From NCBI RefSeq assembly GCF_001889005.1, contig NZ_CP018153.1, positions 964,501-1,028,500 on the forward strand: a stretch of DNA of 64,000 bases, in the 5' to 3' direction. Origin of the DNA: Christiangramia salexigens (GTDB lineage Bacteria > Bacteroidota > Bacteroidia > Flavobacteriales > Flavobacteriaceae). Both the position numbers and the translations under genes were made by a program. Of the stretch, positions 42,838 through 50,833 are shown piece by piece. Within the stretch, counting starts at the first letter, position 1. The number at the start of each line of letters is the position of its first letter. The notes below the pieces were generated by a model. The model ran no database searches. It was not told the origin of the DNA and worked only from the letters and a program-made list of their open reading frames with translations.

Positions 42838-44616
42838 ATGAACGCATTCCAAAAACTTGGACTGGACGCAGATTTGCTACAGGCCATTAATGACATGGGC
42901 TTTGAAACCCCAAGTGAAGTACAGGAAAAATCAATCCCAATTTTATTAGAGAATGAAACCGATTTGGTTTCTTTAGCTCAAACCGGAACAGGAAAAACCG
43001 CTGCTTTTGGTTTTCCACTTATCCAAAAGATTGATTCAAATTCCAAGAAGACTCAGGCACTAATCCTTTCTCCAACCAGAGAATTATGTCTTCAAATTAC
43101 CAACGAATTAAAAAATTACTCTAAGTATAAGAAATCACTTAATGTGGTTGCTGTATATGGTGGAGCAAGTATTACAGATCAGGCGAAATCTATTGAAAGA
43201 GGCGCCCAGATCATCGTAGCTACACCTGGAAGAATGCAGGATATGATTAGAAGAAAGCTTGCAAACATTTCCTCTATTGGATATTGTGTGCTTGATGAAG
43301 CTGATGAAATGCTAAATATGGGATTCTATGAGGATATTAAAAGTATCCTTTCTCATACTCCAAAGGAGAAGAAGACCTGGTTATTCTCGGCTACAATGCC
43401 AAAAGAAGTTGCCAAGATCGCTTCGAAATTCATGAAAGATCCGGTAGAGATTACCGTTGGATCTAAAAACACAGGCGCTACTAATGTTTCTCATGAATAT
43501 TACCTTGTAAATCACCGTAATCGTTACGATGCATTGAAGAGATTATCTGATGCTAATCCCGATATATTTTCAGTTATTTTCTGTAGAACCAAAAGAGATA
43601 CTCAAAAGGTTGCAGAGAAACTTATTGAAGATGGATATAATGCTGCGGCACTACATGGAGATCTTAGTCAGAATCAGCGTGACCTGGTAATGAAAAGTTT
43701 CAGAACACGTCAAATCCAGATGCTTGTGGCAACCGATGTTGCGGCGCGTGGTATTGATGTAGATGACATTACTCACGTAATCAACTACCAATTACCAGAT
43801 GAAATAGAGACCTATACTCACCGTAGTGGTAGAACAGGACGTGCCGGTAAATCTGGTGTTTCCATGGTGATCATTTCCAAGAGTGAGGTTCGTAAGATCA
43901 GAACTATTGAAAAGATCATTCAGCAGAAATTTGAGCAAAAAGAAATTCCTGACGGAATGGAAATTTGTAAAACTCAGCTTTTTCATCTGGCAAATGATAT
44001 AAAGAAAACAGAGATCAATCATGATATTGATCCTTACCTTCCAACCTTAAATGAGGTTCTTGAAGATTTCACAAAAGAAGAACTTATCAAGAAATTTTTC
44101 TCTGTTGAGTTTACAAGATTCTTCAATTATTACCAAAAAGCTCCGAACCTTAGTTCTGAAACAGCTGGTGGAAGACCTGAAGTTTCGGAAGGCAATACAA
44201 GATATTTCATCAATGTTGGTTCTAAAGACGGATTTGACTGGAAGAACCTTAAAGACTTCCTTAAAGAAGAATTGAATCTTGGAAGAGACGATGTCTTTAA
44301 AGTTGACGTAAAAGCTAGCTTCTCATTCTTTAATACAGATGAGCAACATACCGATCATATCTTAAAAACCTTTAGTGAATATAACCATAACGGGAGATTC
44401 ATAAACGTAGAAGTTACCAAGGATCAGAAATCTGATTCCGGAGGACGCAGAAAAGAACGCGGTAAGCGCGGTGGCGGAAAAAGCTTTGATGATAGTAGCA
44501 ATAAATTTGGTCGAAGAAAAAGATCAGATAAAGGCGAAAGAAAGGGAAGTGGCCGAAAAGCCAGCCGGTCCAAAAACATTGAAACTTCAATAAACCGAAG
44601 AAGGTCTAAAAAATAA
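42838..44616 (+). CDS. DEAD-box RNA helicase with basic tail
   Basis: ATP-dependent RNA helicase of 592 residues, cold-shock or ribosome-assembly type. Motifs in order: Q motif FQKLGLDADLL... VQEKSIPILL, Walker A AQTGTGKTAAF, PTREL, DEADEML, SAT, and the C-terminal VATDVAARGIDVDDI with HRSGRTGRAG. After about residue 435 there is a DbpA-type RNA-binding domain (RYFINVGSKDGFDWKNLKDFL) and a Gly/Arg/Lys/Ser-rich tail of about 50 residues. The tail resembles those of RhlE- and DeaD-type helicases in related bacteria. It has a structured leader and its own terminator. Confidence 0.93.
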   Translation: MNAFQKLGLDADLLQAINDMGFETPSEVQEKSIPILLENETDLVSLAQTGTGKTAAFGFPLIQKIDSNSKKTQALILSPTRELCLQITNELKNYSKYKKSLNVVAVYGGASITDQAKSIERGAQIIVATPGRMQDMIRRKLANISSIGYCVLDEADEMLNMGFYEDIKSILSHTPKEKKTWLFSATMPKEVAKIASKFMKDPVEITVGSKNTGATNVSHEYYLVNHRNRYDALKRLSDANPDIFSVIFCRTKRDTQKVAEKLIEDGYNAAALHGDLSQNQRDLVMKSFRTRQIQMLVATDVAARGIDVDDITHVINYQLPDEIETYTHRSGRTGRAGKSGVSMVIISKSEVRKIRTIEKIIQQKFEQKEIPDGMEICKTQLFHLANDIKKTEINHDIDPYLPTLNEVLEDFTKEELIKKFFSVEFTRFFNYYQKAPNLSSETAGGRPEVSEGNTRYFINVGSKDGFDWKNLKDFLKEELNLGRDDVFKVDVKASFSFFNTDEQHTDHILKTFSEYNHNGRFINVEVTKDQKSDSGGRRKERGKRGGGKSFDDSSNKFGRRKRSDKGERKGSGRKASRSKNIETSINRRRSKK

Positions 44617-44622
44617 TAGCTT

Positions 44623-44658
44623 TGCCAAACTTTATCAAAAAGTTTGGCATTGTTTTTT
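44623..44658 (+). terminator. Rho-independent terminator after helicase gene
   Basis: TGCCAAACTTT pairs perfectly with AAAGTTTGGCA around a short loop, followed by TTGTTTTTT. It sits six bases after the helicase stop. Confidence 0.88.
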
Positions 44659-44689
44659 ATTAGCTTTTTATATTTTTAGGCCCATTGTT

Positions 44690-45442
44690 ATGAAGAATAC
44701 CATTTTTATCCTTTTTATGCTGTTCACAGTCCTGGCCTCTGCTCAGGATTTTGTTTCGGGAACAGTGATGAACGCAGCCGACGACAAACCTATAGAAAAT
44801 GTTCATATCGTTAATCTTAATCAGGTTAAAGGAAGTGTGAGCGGAGAAAATGGTGAATTCAAATTACAGGCAACCGTCAACGACACTTTATACTTTTCAT
44901 ACCTTGGGTTCAGATCCATTCGCGTTAGGGTAACCAATGACTGGTTAAAATATGGAAATGTAAAGGTCAAAATGACCGAACTTGGAATAGCCCTTGAAGA
45001 GGTAACGGTTAATTCTGTAAAACTTACTGGATACCTGGAAATCGATGCCAAGAATATTCCAATCTATGAAAATTATCGCTACAGCATATCCGGACTTGAC
45101 TCCGGTTATGAAGGCGGAGACAATTCACCAAGCGCCGTTACAAAAGCCTTAAGATCTTTGTCCAATCCAGCCGATCTCGTCTATAACATCTTTGGAAACA
45201 GACCTAAGCAAATGCGAAAGCTTAGACAAATGAAGGAAGATGAGAACATAAGAGACCTGCTTAGGAACAAATTTGACAGAGAAACTCTCATGGCCCTGCT
45301 TCAGGTAAACCGCGCCGAGATTGAAGAAATTCTGAACAATTGTAATTACTCCCAGGATTTTATGCGAACTGCCAATGATCTTCAGATACTGGATGCCATT
45401 AGTAGTTGCTATGAGGAATATAAAGTGCTCCGCAAAAATTAA
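44690..45442 (+). CDS. Exported CarboxypepD_reg-like protein
   Basis: Product of 250 residues. The signal peptide (MKNTIFILFMLFTVLASAQ) is followed by a CarboxypepD_reg-like beta domain at about 20-100 (DFVSGTVMNAADDKPIENVHIVNL; LYFSYLGFRSIRVRV), as seen at the N-terminus of TonB-dependent receptors, but no plug or barrel follows. The rest is helical and charged (FDRETLMALLQVNRAEIEEILNN). It may be a periplasmic or outer-membrane-associated accessory protein; function unknown. Its 3' end overlaps the convergent SRPBCC gene by four bases. Confidence 0.8.
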   Translation: MKNTIFILFMLFTVLASAQDFVSGTVMNAADDKPIENVHIVNLNQVKGSVSGENGEFKLQATVNDTLYFSYLGFRSIRVRVTNDWLKYGNVKVKMTELGIALEEVTVNSVKLTGYLEIDAKNIPIYENYRYSISGLDSGYEGGDNSPSAVTKALRSLSNPADLVYNIFGNRPKQMRKLRQMKEDENIRDLLRNKFDRETLMALLQVNRAEIEEILNNCNYSQDFMRTANDLQILDAISSCYEEYKVLRKN

Positions 45443-45969
45443 TGGTTTTCAAGATGTTGTTTTAAATTTTTAAGACCAACATCTAACTTTTCACCCAGAA
45501 GCTTCTCAGGAGAATAAAATAAGCTAATAATGGTTAAGGGAAAAGCAAGATAACCTTTTACCCCCCATACCATCTTTGTCTTTTCTGAATCCATTTCCTT
45601 TACACCTATATAGGTAAGAGCGTTAAGTTTAACTGGTTTAATGAAAAGTAATTTGGTTTCAAAGACCCTTCCTTGTTTAGCTTTAACTACACGCTGGATA
45701 CCTTCTCCTACTCTGTTATTGCCCTTCCAGTAAAAACTGGAATCAACTTTTCCATCCTCACCTTTATATTTTTTTAGTGCATCAGGGTCACGATCAAACC
45801 AGGGATTCCAGATCGGCTGATTCTTTAGCTGTCTCACAAAATTATATACTTCTTCTCTTGATTTGTTGATCACAACTGTTCTGCTTATATCATATTCTTT
45901 TTTTGCCCAGGCGTGTAAGAATGCAAAAAAAGTAATTAAAGCAATTATTAGGTAAAAAAAGAGGGTCAT
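45439..45969 (-). CDS. SRPBCC (polyketide cyclase-like) membrane-anchored protein
   Basis: Product of 176 residues with an N-terminal hydrophobic helix (LFFYLIIALITFFAFLHAW), then an SRPBCC fold: DISRTVVINKSREEVYNFVRQLKNQPIWNPW, DSSFYWKGNNRVGEGIQRVVKAK, and TKMVWGVKGYLAFPLTIISLFYSPEKLLG. It is a likely ligand-binding protein of unknown ligand, tethered to the inner membrane. It stands alone, next to a SPOUT methyltransferase on the same strand after 36 bases. Confidence 0.82.
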   Translation of the reverse strand: MTLFFYLIIALITFFAFLHAWAKKEYDISRTVVINKSREEVYNFVRQLKNQPIWNPWFDRDPDALKKYKGEDGKVDSSFYWKGNNRVGEGIQRVVKAKQGRVFETKLLFIKPVKLNALTYIGVKEMDSEKTKMVWGVKGYLAFPLTIISLFYSPEKLLGEKLDVGLKNLKQHLENH

Positions 45970-46005
45970 TGGTTAGTTCTTAGGGTGATGAAAAGTTACG
46001 AATTA

Positions 46006-46659
46006 TTACTTATTCAAAAAACGTTCAATTATCTGATCCGAATTTTTTATAGTTTTTTTTGTCCACTCCAGCTTTAAACTCTGCTTTTCATCATCGGTCA
46101 ACCTCCAATTTATATCCGATTTGCGAAGTTTTTGCGTTAGGTTCTGTAAAATTATGGCTGCAGAAACTGAAATATTCAAACTCTCGGTAAAGCCAACCAT
46201 AGGAATTTTGATAGTTGTATCTGCTGCATCCAATACTTCCTGCGTAAGACCTTCCTTTTCGGTGCCGAAAAATAACGCCGCCCGAGAGCTAACATCAAAA
46301 TCGTCCAACATCTCAGAATCAGCATGAGGACTGGTAGCAACTATCCTGTAACCTTTATCCTTGAGCTGTTTAATACAATCCTTCGCGGTATTATAACGGT
46401 TTACACTTACCCACTTCTGTGCGCCCATAGCTATTTCTTTGTCTATTCGCCTTGGAAGTCGCTCTTCGATTATATGTAAATTCTGTACGCCAAAAACATC
46501 ACAACTTCTTACCACAGCGCTTGTATTATGAAGCTGGTATACGTCCTGTGCCACAACAGTTAAATGATTGGTTCTCTCGTTTATAACTTTTTCAAAGAGC
46601 CCTCGTCTTCGCGGGGTAAGATAATCCTGCAGATATTCTAAAATTTTCTGTTCGCTCAT
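46006..46659 (-). CDS. trmH: SPOUT/TrmH-family RNA methyltransferase
   Basis: SAM-dependent 2'-O-methyltransferase of 217 residues. Motif 1 is in YQLHNTSAVVRSCDVFGV (with the catalytic arginine), motif 2 in RAALFFGTEKEGLTQEVLDAA and motif 3 in VGFTESLNISVSAAIILQNL. The short N-terminal extension and the C-terminal tail fit TrmH, which makes Gm18 in tRNA; RlmB-type rRNA methylation is less likely because the L30-like N-terminal domain is missing. Target assignment is from family likeness only. Confidence 0.9.
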   Translation of the reverse strand: MSEQKILEYLQDYLTPRRRGLFEKVINERTNHLTVVAQDVYQLHNTSAVVRSCDVFGVQNLHIIEERLPRRIDKEIAMGAQKWVSVNRYNTAKDCIKQLKDKGYRIVATSPHADSEMLDDFDVSSRAALFFGTEKEGLTQEVLDAADTTIKIPMVGFTESLNISVSAAIILQNLTQKLRKSDINWRLTDDEKQSLKLEWTKKTIKNSDQIIERFLNK

Positions 46660-46769
46660 ATTGTAGGTAAATTTAATAAAATGCCGTAGCCTTAAAATAT
46701 TATTCTGGCAAAAACTCCATAGCTTTAGAATATTGATTAACTTTTTCGTTCAACAACCAATAATCTGGC

Positions 46770-47453
46770 ATGAAAAGAATACTAGTTCTTACCGGCGCAG
46801 GCATTAGTGCTGAAAGTGGCATCAAAACTTTCAGGGATGCCGATGGACTTTGGGAAGGTCACGATGTTATGGATGTCGCCTCTCCTTTTGGATGGGAAAA
46901 CAACAAAGAACTGGTACTGGATTTTTATAATCAACGCCGTCGTCAGTTACTCAATGTTAAACCTAATAAAGCCCATTATGCTCTTAAAGAACTAGAGAAA
47001 AAATTCGAGGTTCAGATCGTGACGCAGAATATCGATGATCTACACGAGAGAGCAGGTAGTAAAAATGTAATCCACCTACATGGCGAGCTACTAAAGGCCC
47101 GAAGCACTTTTGATGAAAATCTGGTAATGGACTGGAAACAGGATATCAATGTAGGAGATTTTTGTGAACATAATTTTCAATTAAGACCACATGTTGTCTG
47201 GTTCGGAGAAGCCGTCCCCATGTTTCAAACTGCCGCTGAAATTGCTGAAAAGGCAGATATTGTTATTATAATAGGTACATCCATGCAGGTATATCCCGCA
47301 GCAGGGCTTCTGGATTTCGCTCCTCCGTCAGCACCTGTTTACTTTGTTGACCCAAAACCAAACATCAATCCTAAAGGGAAACTGGAAATTATTGAAAAAA
47401 CTGCTGTGCAGGGTGTGCCTTATTTGGTCACTAAACTTCTAAAGGATAAATAA
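46770..47453 (+). CDS. cobB: Sir2-family NAD-dependent deacylase without zinc cysteines
   Basis: NAD-dependent protein deacylase of 227 residues. NAD loop: LTGAGISAESGIKTFRD (8-22); TQNIDDLHERAGS; catalytic His104 in IHLHGELL; VVWFGEAVP; IIGTSMQVYPAAG. Tyr53 and Arg56 (FYNQRRRQL) match the class III pair that selects succinyl or malonyl groups. The zinc-binding Cys-x2-Cys pairs normally after the catalytic histidine are missing: only Cys132 remains. The zinc module is therefore lost or replaced. Confidence 0.93.
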   Translation: MKRILVLTGAGISAESGIKTFRDADGLWEGHDVMDVASPFGWENNKELVLDFYNQRRRQLLNVKPNKAHYALKELEKKFEVQIVTQNIDDLHERAGSKNVIHLHGELLKARSTFDENLVMDWKQDINVGDFCEHNFQLRPHVVWFGEAVPMFQTAAEIAEKADIVIIIGTSMQVYPAAGLLDFAPPSAPVYFVDPKPNINPKGKLEIIEKTAVQGVPYLVTKLLKDK

Positions 47454-47529
47454 AATGTCCAAGTTTCAATTTTTTATAAGTTATAGAACGAAAATAAAAT
47501 CACAGGTTTTATTCTAAAATTTGAAACGG

Positions 47530-47537
47530 TATCTTTG
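47530..47537 (+). promoter_or_regulatory. -7 box of purB promoter
   Basis: TATCTTTG matches TAnnTTTG and is 25 bases before the purB ATG. The -33 element is weak (a TTTT-rich stretch about 20 bases upstream). Confidence 0.5.
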
Positions 47538-47561
47538 TCGTTTTAATTTTAAAACCAGCAA

Positions 47562-48899
47562 ATGACACCTCTTTCCGCAATTTCCCCAATAGATGGCCGG
47601 TATAGGTCTAAAACAAAAAAACTTGCAGCATTTTTTAGTGAAGAAGCCCTTATAAAATACCGTATCAAGGTTGAAGTTGAATACTTTATTGCTCTTTACG
47701 AGCAAGGCTTACCTCAACTTAAGGATGTGGATACAGTGAATTTTAAAAAGCTAAGAGAACTGTATGAGAATTTCACAGCTCTGGATGCTCAGGCTGTAAA
47801 GGAAATTGAAAAAATAACCAACCACGATGTAAAGGCAGTTGAGTATTTCCTGAAGGAAGAATTCGAAAAACTTGGAATGGAAACTTCAAAGGAATTCATT
47901 CACTTTGGATTAACTTCTCAAGACATCAATAATACTGCTATACCATTAAGTCTTAAGGATGCTTTTGAAGAGGTTTATCTACCCGAATTAAAAACCATTA
48001 TAGAAAAGCTTGACGAGCTTGCTTCGGAATGGAAAGACATACCGCTTTTAGCAAGAACTCACGGTCAACCTGCTTCTCCTACCCGACTTGGTAAAGAATT
48101 AAAGGTATTTGTAGAGAGACTTAACCAGCAATTGGAATTGCTACTTCAGGTGCCACACGCTGCAAAATTTGGAGGCGCTACTGGAAATTATAACGCACAC
48201 CAGGTAGCTTATCCTGAAATTGACTGGAAAGCTTTCGGAACTGATTTTGTCGAAAATAAATTAGGCTTACACCATTCCTATCCTACTACTCAAATTGAGC
48301 ACTATGATCATTCAGCCGCATTATTTGATGGCTTTAAAAGGATCAATAATATTTTGATGGATCTGGACAGGGATATTTGGACCTACATCTCCATGGATTA
48401 TTTCAAGCAAAAAATTAAAAAAGGAGAGATTGGTTCATCTGCAATGCCTCATAAAGTAAACCCTATAGATTTTGAAAATAGCGAAGGAAACCTTGGTATT
48501 GCAAATGCTGTTTATGAGCATTTAGCAGCAAAATTACCTGTGAGCAGATTACAAAGAGACCTTACCGATAGTACGGTTCTTAGAAATATCGGGGTTCCAT
48601 TTGGTCATACTCTTATCGCATTTAAATCTACTTTAAAAGGTCTGAACAAGCTTCTACTTAATGAAAGTAAACTTGATATAGACCTTGAAAACAACTGGGC
48701 AGTGGTAGCTGAAGCTATTCAAACTATTCTGCGCAGAGAAGGCTTTAAAAACCCTTATGAAGCACTAAAAGGGCTCACCAGGACGAATTCAGTGATAACT
48801 AAAGAGAGTATGTCTGAGTTTATTGATAGTCTTGAGGTAAATGAGGATATTAAAACTGAACTCCGTAGAATAACTCCACAGAATTACACAGGTATATAA
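47562..48899 (+). CDS. purB: Adenylosuccinate lyase
   Basis: Acts twice in purine synthesis: cleaves SAICAR to AICAR and adenylosuccinate to AMP. 445 residues of the aspartase/fumarase superfamily. The start MTPLSAISPIDGRYRSKT is typical; catalytic histidines are in TSQDINNTAIP, ARTHGQPASPTRLGKE and the signature loop GSSAMPHKVNPIDFENSEGN near 290-310. C-terminal VSRLQRDLTDSTVLRNIGVPF completes the pocket. Single-gene unit with a terminator after it. Confidence 0.97.
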   Translation: MTPLSAISPIDGRYRSKTKKLAAFFSEEALIKYRIKVEVEYFIALYEQGLPQLKDVDTVNFKKLRELYENFTALDAQAVKEIEKITNHDVKAVEYFLKEEFEKLGMETSKEFIHFGLTSQDINNTAIPLSLKDAFEEVYLPELKTIIEKLDELASEWKDIPLLARTHGQPASPTRLGKELKVFVERLNQQLELLLQVPHAAKFGGATGNYNAHQVAYPEIDWKAFGTDFVENKLGLHHSYPTTQIEHYDHSAALFDGFKRINNILMDLDRDIWTYISMDYFKQKIKKGEIGSSAMPHKVNPIDFENSEGNLGIANAVYEHLAAKLPVSRLQRDLTDSTVLRNIGVPFGHTLIAFKSTLKGLNKLLLNESKLDIDLENNWAVVAEAIQTILRREGFKNPYEALKGLTRTNSVITKESMSEFIDSLEVNEDIKTELRRITPQNYTGI

Positions 48900-48904
48900 A
48901 TTTT

Positions 48905-48932
48905 AAAAGCCCCCTAAACGGGGCTTTTTTTT
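48905..48932 (+). terminator. Rho-independent terminator after purB
   Basis: AAAAGCCCC, CTAAA loop and CGGGGCTTTTTTTT form a strong hairpin. It can also serve the convergent DUF4252 gene. Confidence 0.92.
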
Positions 48933-48952
48933 ATAGGTATCAGGGTAACACT

Positions 48953-49516
48953 TTAAATAAGTGAATCCTTTTCTTTAGTCAGTCTGATCCTGAAGATCTC
49001 ATTTAATCCCTTGACCCCTTCTGCATTGATATCGTCATTCTCCAGAGATTTAATCAACTTAAGGATCTTATCTGGTTCCATATTTTCTCCTAATATTCTC
49101 GCCAGCCCAAGGCCTCTGCTATCATCAAAAGCATAGACGATAAGTTCATCTACTGCTTCTTCGCTTCCTGTAAAATACAACTCAGCTTTTTTACCATCAC
49201 CTCCATACTTCATTAATAACTGATACTTTTCATTTTGAAAGATCTGATCTAATTCAGTTTTCTGTTGCTCAAATTTCTTCTCGTTCCCTGGCGACTCCAA
49301 AGCCAGAAAATTTATTTTCCTTACGGAGTTCAGGGTTTTAAGCTGTTCTTCATCCAACTCATCCTTATTGGTAAAGATATCTGCGGGCAGATCTAACGCA
49401 ATAAAGTCTGCATCCTGTTGATTATTTACATAATATTCCTGTAGAGACATCTCATCACTGCAGGATGTAAAGACCATGAGAAAAATGCTTAAAAAGAGAA
49501 TTGGAAGATATCGCAT
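48953..49516 (-). CDS. DUF4252 lipoprotein
   Basis: Product of 187 residues. Signal peptide MRYLPILFLSIFLMVFTSC with the lipobox TSC and mature start CSDEMSLQ; the SDE right after the cysteine resembles the surface-export signal of Bacteroidota lipoproteins. The mature domain is of the DUF4252 family (DFIALDLPADIFTNKDELDEEQLK; GDGKKAELYFTGSEEAVDELIVYAFDD). Function unknown. Its partner upstream on the strand is a second DUF4252 protein, three bases away. Confidence 0.82.
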   Translation of the reverse strand: MRYLPILFLSIFLMVFTSCSDEMSLQEYYVNNQQDADFIALDLPADIFTNKDELDEEQLKTLNSVRKINFLALESPGNEKKFEQQKTELDQIFQNEKYQLLMKYGGDGKKAELYFTGSEEAVDELIVYAFDDSRGLGLARILGENMEPDKILKLIKSLENDDINAEGVKGLNEIFRIRLTKEKDSLI

Positions 49517-49519
49517 TGG

Positions 49520-50050
49520 TTAGGATTTTTTATTGATCTTCTTTAACTCTTCGGCTCCGGGAACTTTAAGATCGGCTGTAAGCTTGGATAGCTGAGACAG
49601 ATCGATCTCTCCTGTGATACTTAGAATTACAGAAAGGGGCTTTTCTCCACTCTCTCCACCTTCGAGGAACATAAATAATTCCTTGACATAGTTATCGTTC
49701 TTGCCCGGAACAGAATAAAATTTAATATTACGTCCTTCTTCATTTACCCTCATTAGCTCCTCAAGAGAACCTTTTTGAAGATAGGTTTTTACATCTGCAG
49801 CCATTTGGGACCTTACACCGGCATTAGAAGACTTATAAATTTGAATTCTATCCAAATTTTCGATCAACTTCATATACGCCTTTGCTTCAGGATCATTTTC
49901 ACTTAGATCCACTTTAGCAAGCATTTTAAACATCTTACTGGTCATAACCATAGCATCCACTTCTTTCATATTCTCATATTTTTCAAAATTCTGAGATTGG
50001 GATAGCATGGGTGCTAAAACAAGGGCTATAGTGATTATTATTTTATTCAT
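49520..50050 (-). CDS. Exported DUF4252 protein
   Basis: Product of 176 residues with an ordinary signal peptide (MNKIIITIALVLAPMLSQSQ) and no lipobox, so soluble in the periplasm. DUF4252 features are MKEVDAMVMTSKMFKMLAKVD, IYKSSNAGVRSQMAADVKTYL and PLSVILSITGEIDLSQLSKLTADL. It precedes the lipoprotein paralogue by three bases and follows the one-helix membrane protein by 11 bases, a conserved-looking three-gene unit. Confidence 0.85.
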   Translation of the reverse strand: MNKIIITIALVLAPMLSQSQNFEKYENMKEVDAMVMTSKMFKMLAKVDLSENDPEAKAYMKLIENLDRIQIYKSSNAGVRSQMAADVKTYLQKGSLEELMRVNEEGRNIKFYSVPGKNDNYVKELFMFLEGGESGEKPLSVILSITGEIDLSQLSKLTADLKVPGAEELKKINKKS

Positions 50051-50061
50051 ATTATTCTGGT

Positions 50062-50340
50062 TTAGTCTATCTTAATTATTTTGTCTTTAGTTTTATTAAA
50101 CTCCTTTAGATACAAAAGGTTCTTATTTCCTTCATTTAAATATTCGGAAACCATTTTCAATGCCTTTTTAGTTTCCTTCAACGCTACTTCTTTATCACTA
50201 ATCGTTCCTAAGTCCTTATCCTGTATATTTTCTTCCTTATCCCAAAAGACAAAGATTATAATAAGCAGCAATAAAGGAACTAAAATTAACCAATAAGAAA
50301 ATCTTGCTTTTGATTTGGAAACCGATGTGCTTTTTCTCAT
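50062..50340 (-). CDS. Small one-helix membrane protein, possible anti-sigma-like
   Basis: Product of 92 residues: a basic N-terminus (MRKSTSVSKSKARFSY), one hydrophobic helix near 17-33 (WLILVPLLLLIIIFVFW), then an acidic and helical periplasmic tail (KEVALKETKKALKMVSEYLNEGN). It is first in the DUF4252 unit. In many Bacteroidota, DUF4252 genes follow a sigma-factor gene and a membrane protein in this position; the topology here would suit a membrane regulator, but no sigma factor is seen. Function is inference from place and shape only. Confidence 0.6.
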   Translation of the reverse strand: MRKSTSVSKSKARFSYWLILVPLLLLIIIFVFWDKEENIQDKDLGTISDKEVALKETKKALKMVSEYLNEGNKNLLYLKEFNKTKDKIIKID

Positions 50341-50833
50341 TTCTATATTACTATGGTCTATTTAAGAATTATTGTAATACACCAATATACTCTGTTCAAT
50401 GCGAATGCAAAACTACTTAGCTTATTAAAATATTTTTCCCAAAAGTGATTGAGCTATGTGAAAATAAGAAAGTTATTCTTCATTTTAAGTTTTTAACCTA
50501 ATATAAGGATTACTATTATTCGCTACCTACTAGCACTCCTAATTGGCATAAATTTTGACTATTCAGAAAAAAGCGACAGAAAACCCTGGACTAAAACAAG
50601 CCTATAATCCTATATATTTCAATAAAGTAAAACCACAAAGCAGTGTACTTCGTAGATATCACGACATAATGCTTTAACCCAGTTTATATATAGAACCTAT
50701 TTAGGTTTTGTAATAGTCTTTAGATTTTTCGACCAAACCAATGAACTTTTTGAAATAATTAATTTTAATATTGGCATTTATGTCGCTATTTTTAGAAAAA
50801 AATTGTTGAGAATTTATTAACCCATTATTTATT
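50341..50833. other. Intergenic region of 493 bases between divergent genes
   Basis: AT-rich, without a convincing open frame on either strand. A minus-strand TAGTTTTG (50415 to 50408) matches TAnnTTTG and may be the promoter of the DUF4252 unit, with a leader of about 65 bases; the -33 partner is not clear. I see no sigma-factor fragment, tRNA or repeat. The promoter of the S41 protease must also be here but I cannot place it. Confidence 0.5.

Noticed and set aside
50341..50833. Degraded sigma-factor gene in the gap before the DUF4252 unit
   Set aside because: No stretch translating to sigma-70 region 2 or 4 sequence could be seen in any frame.
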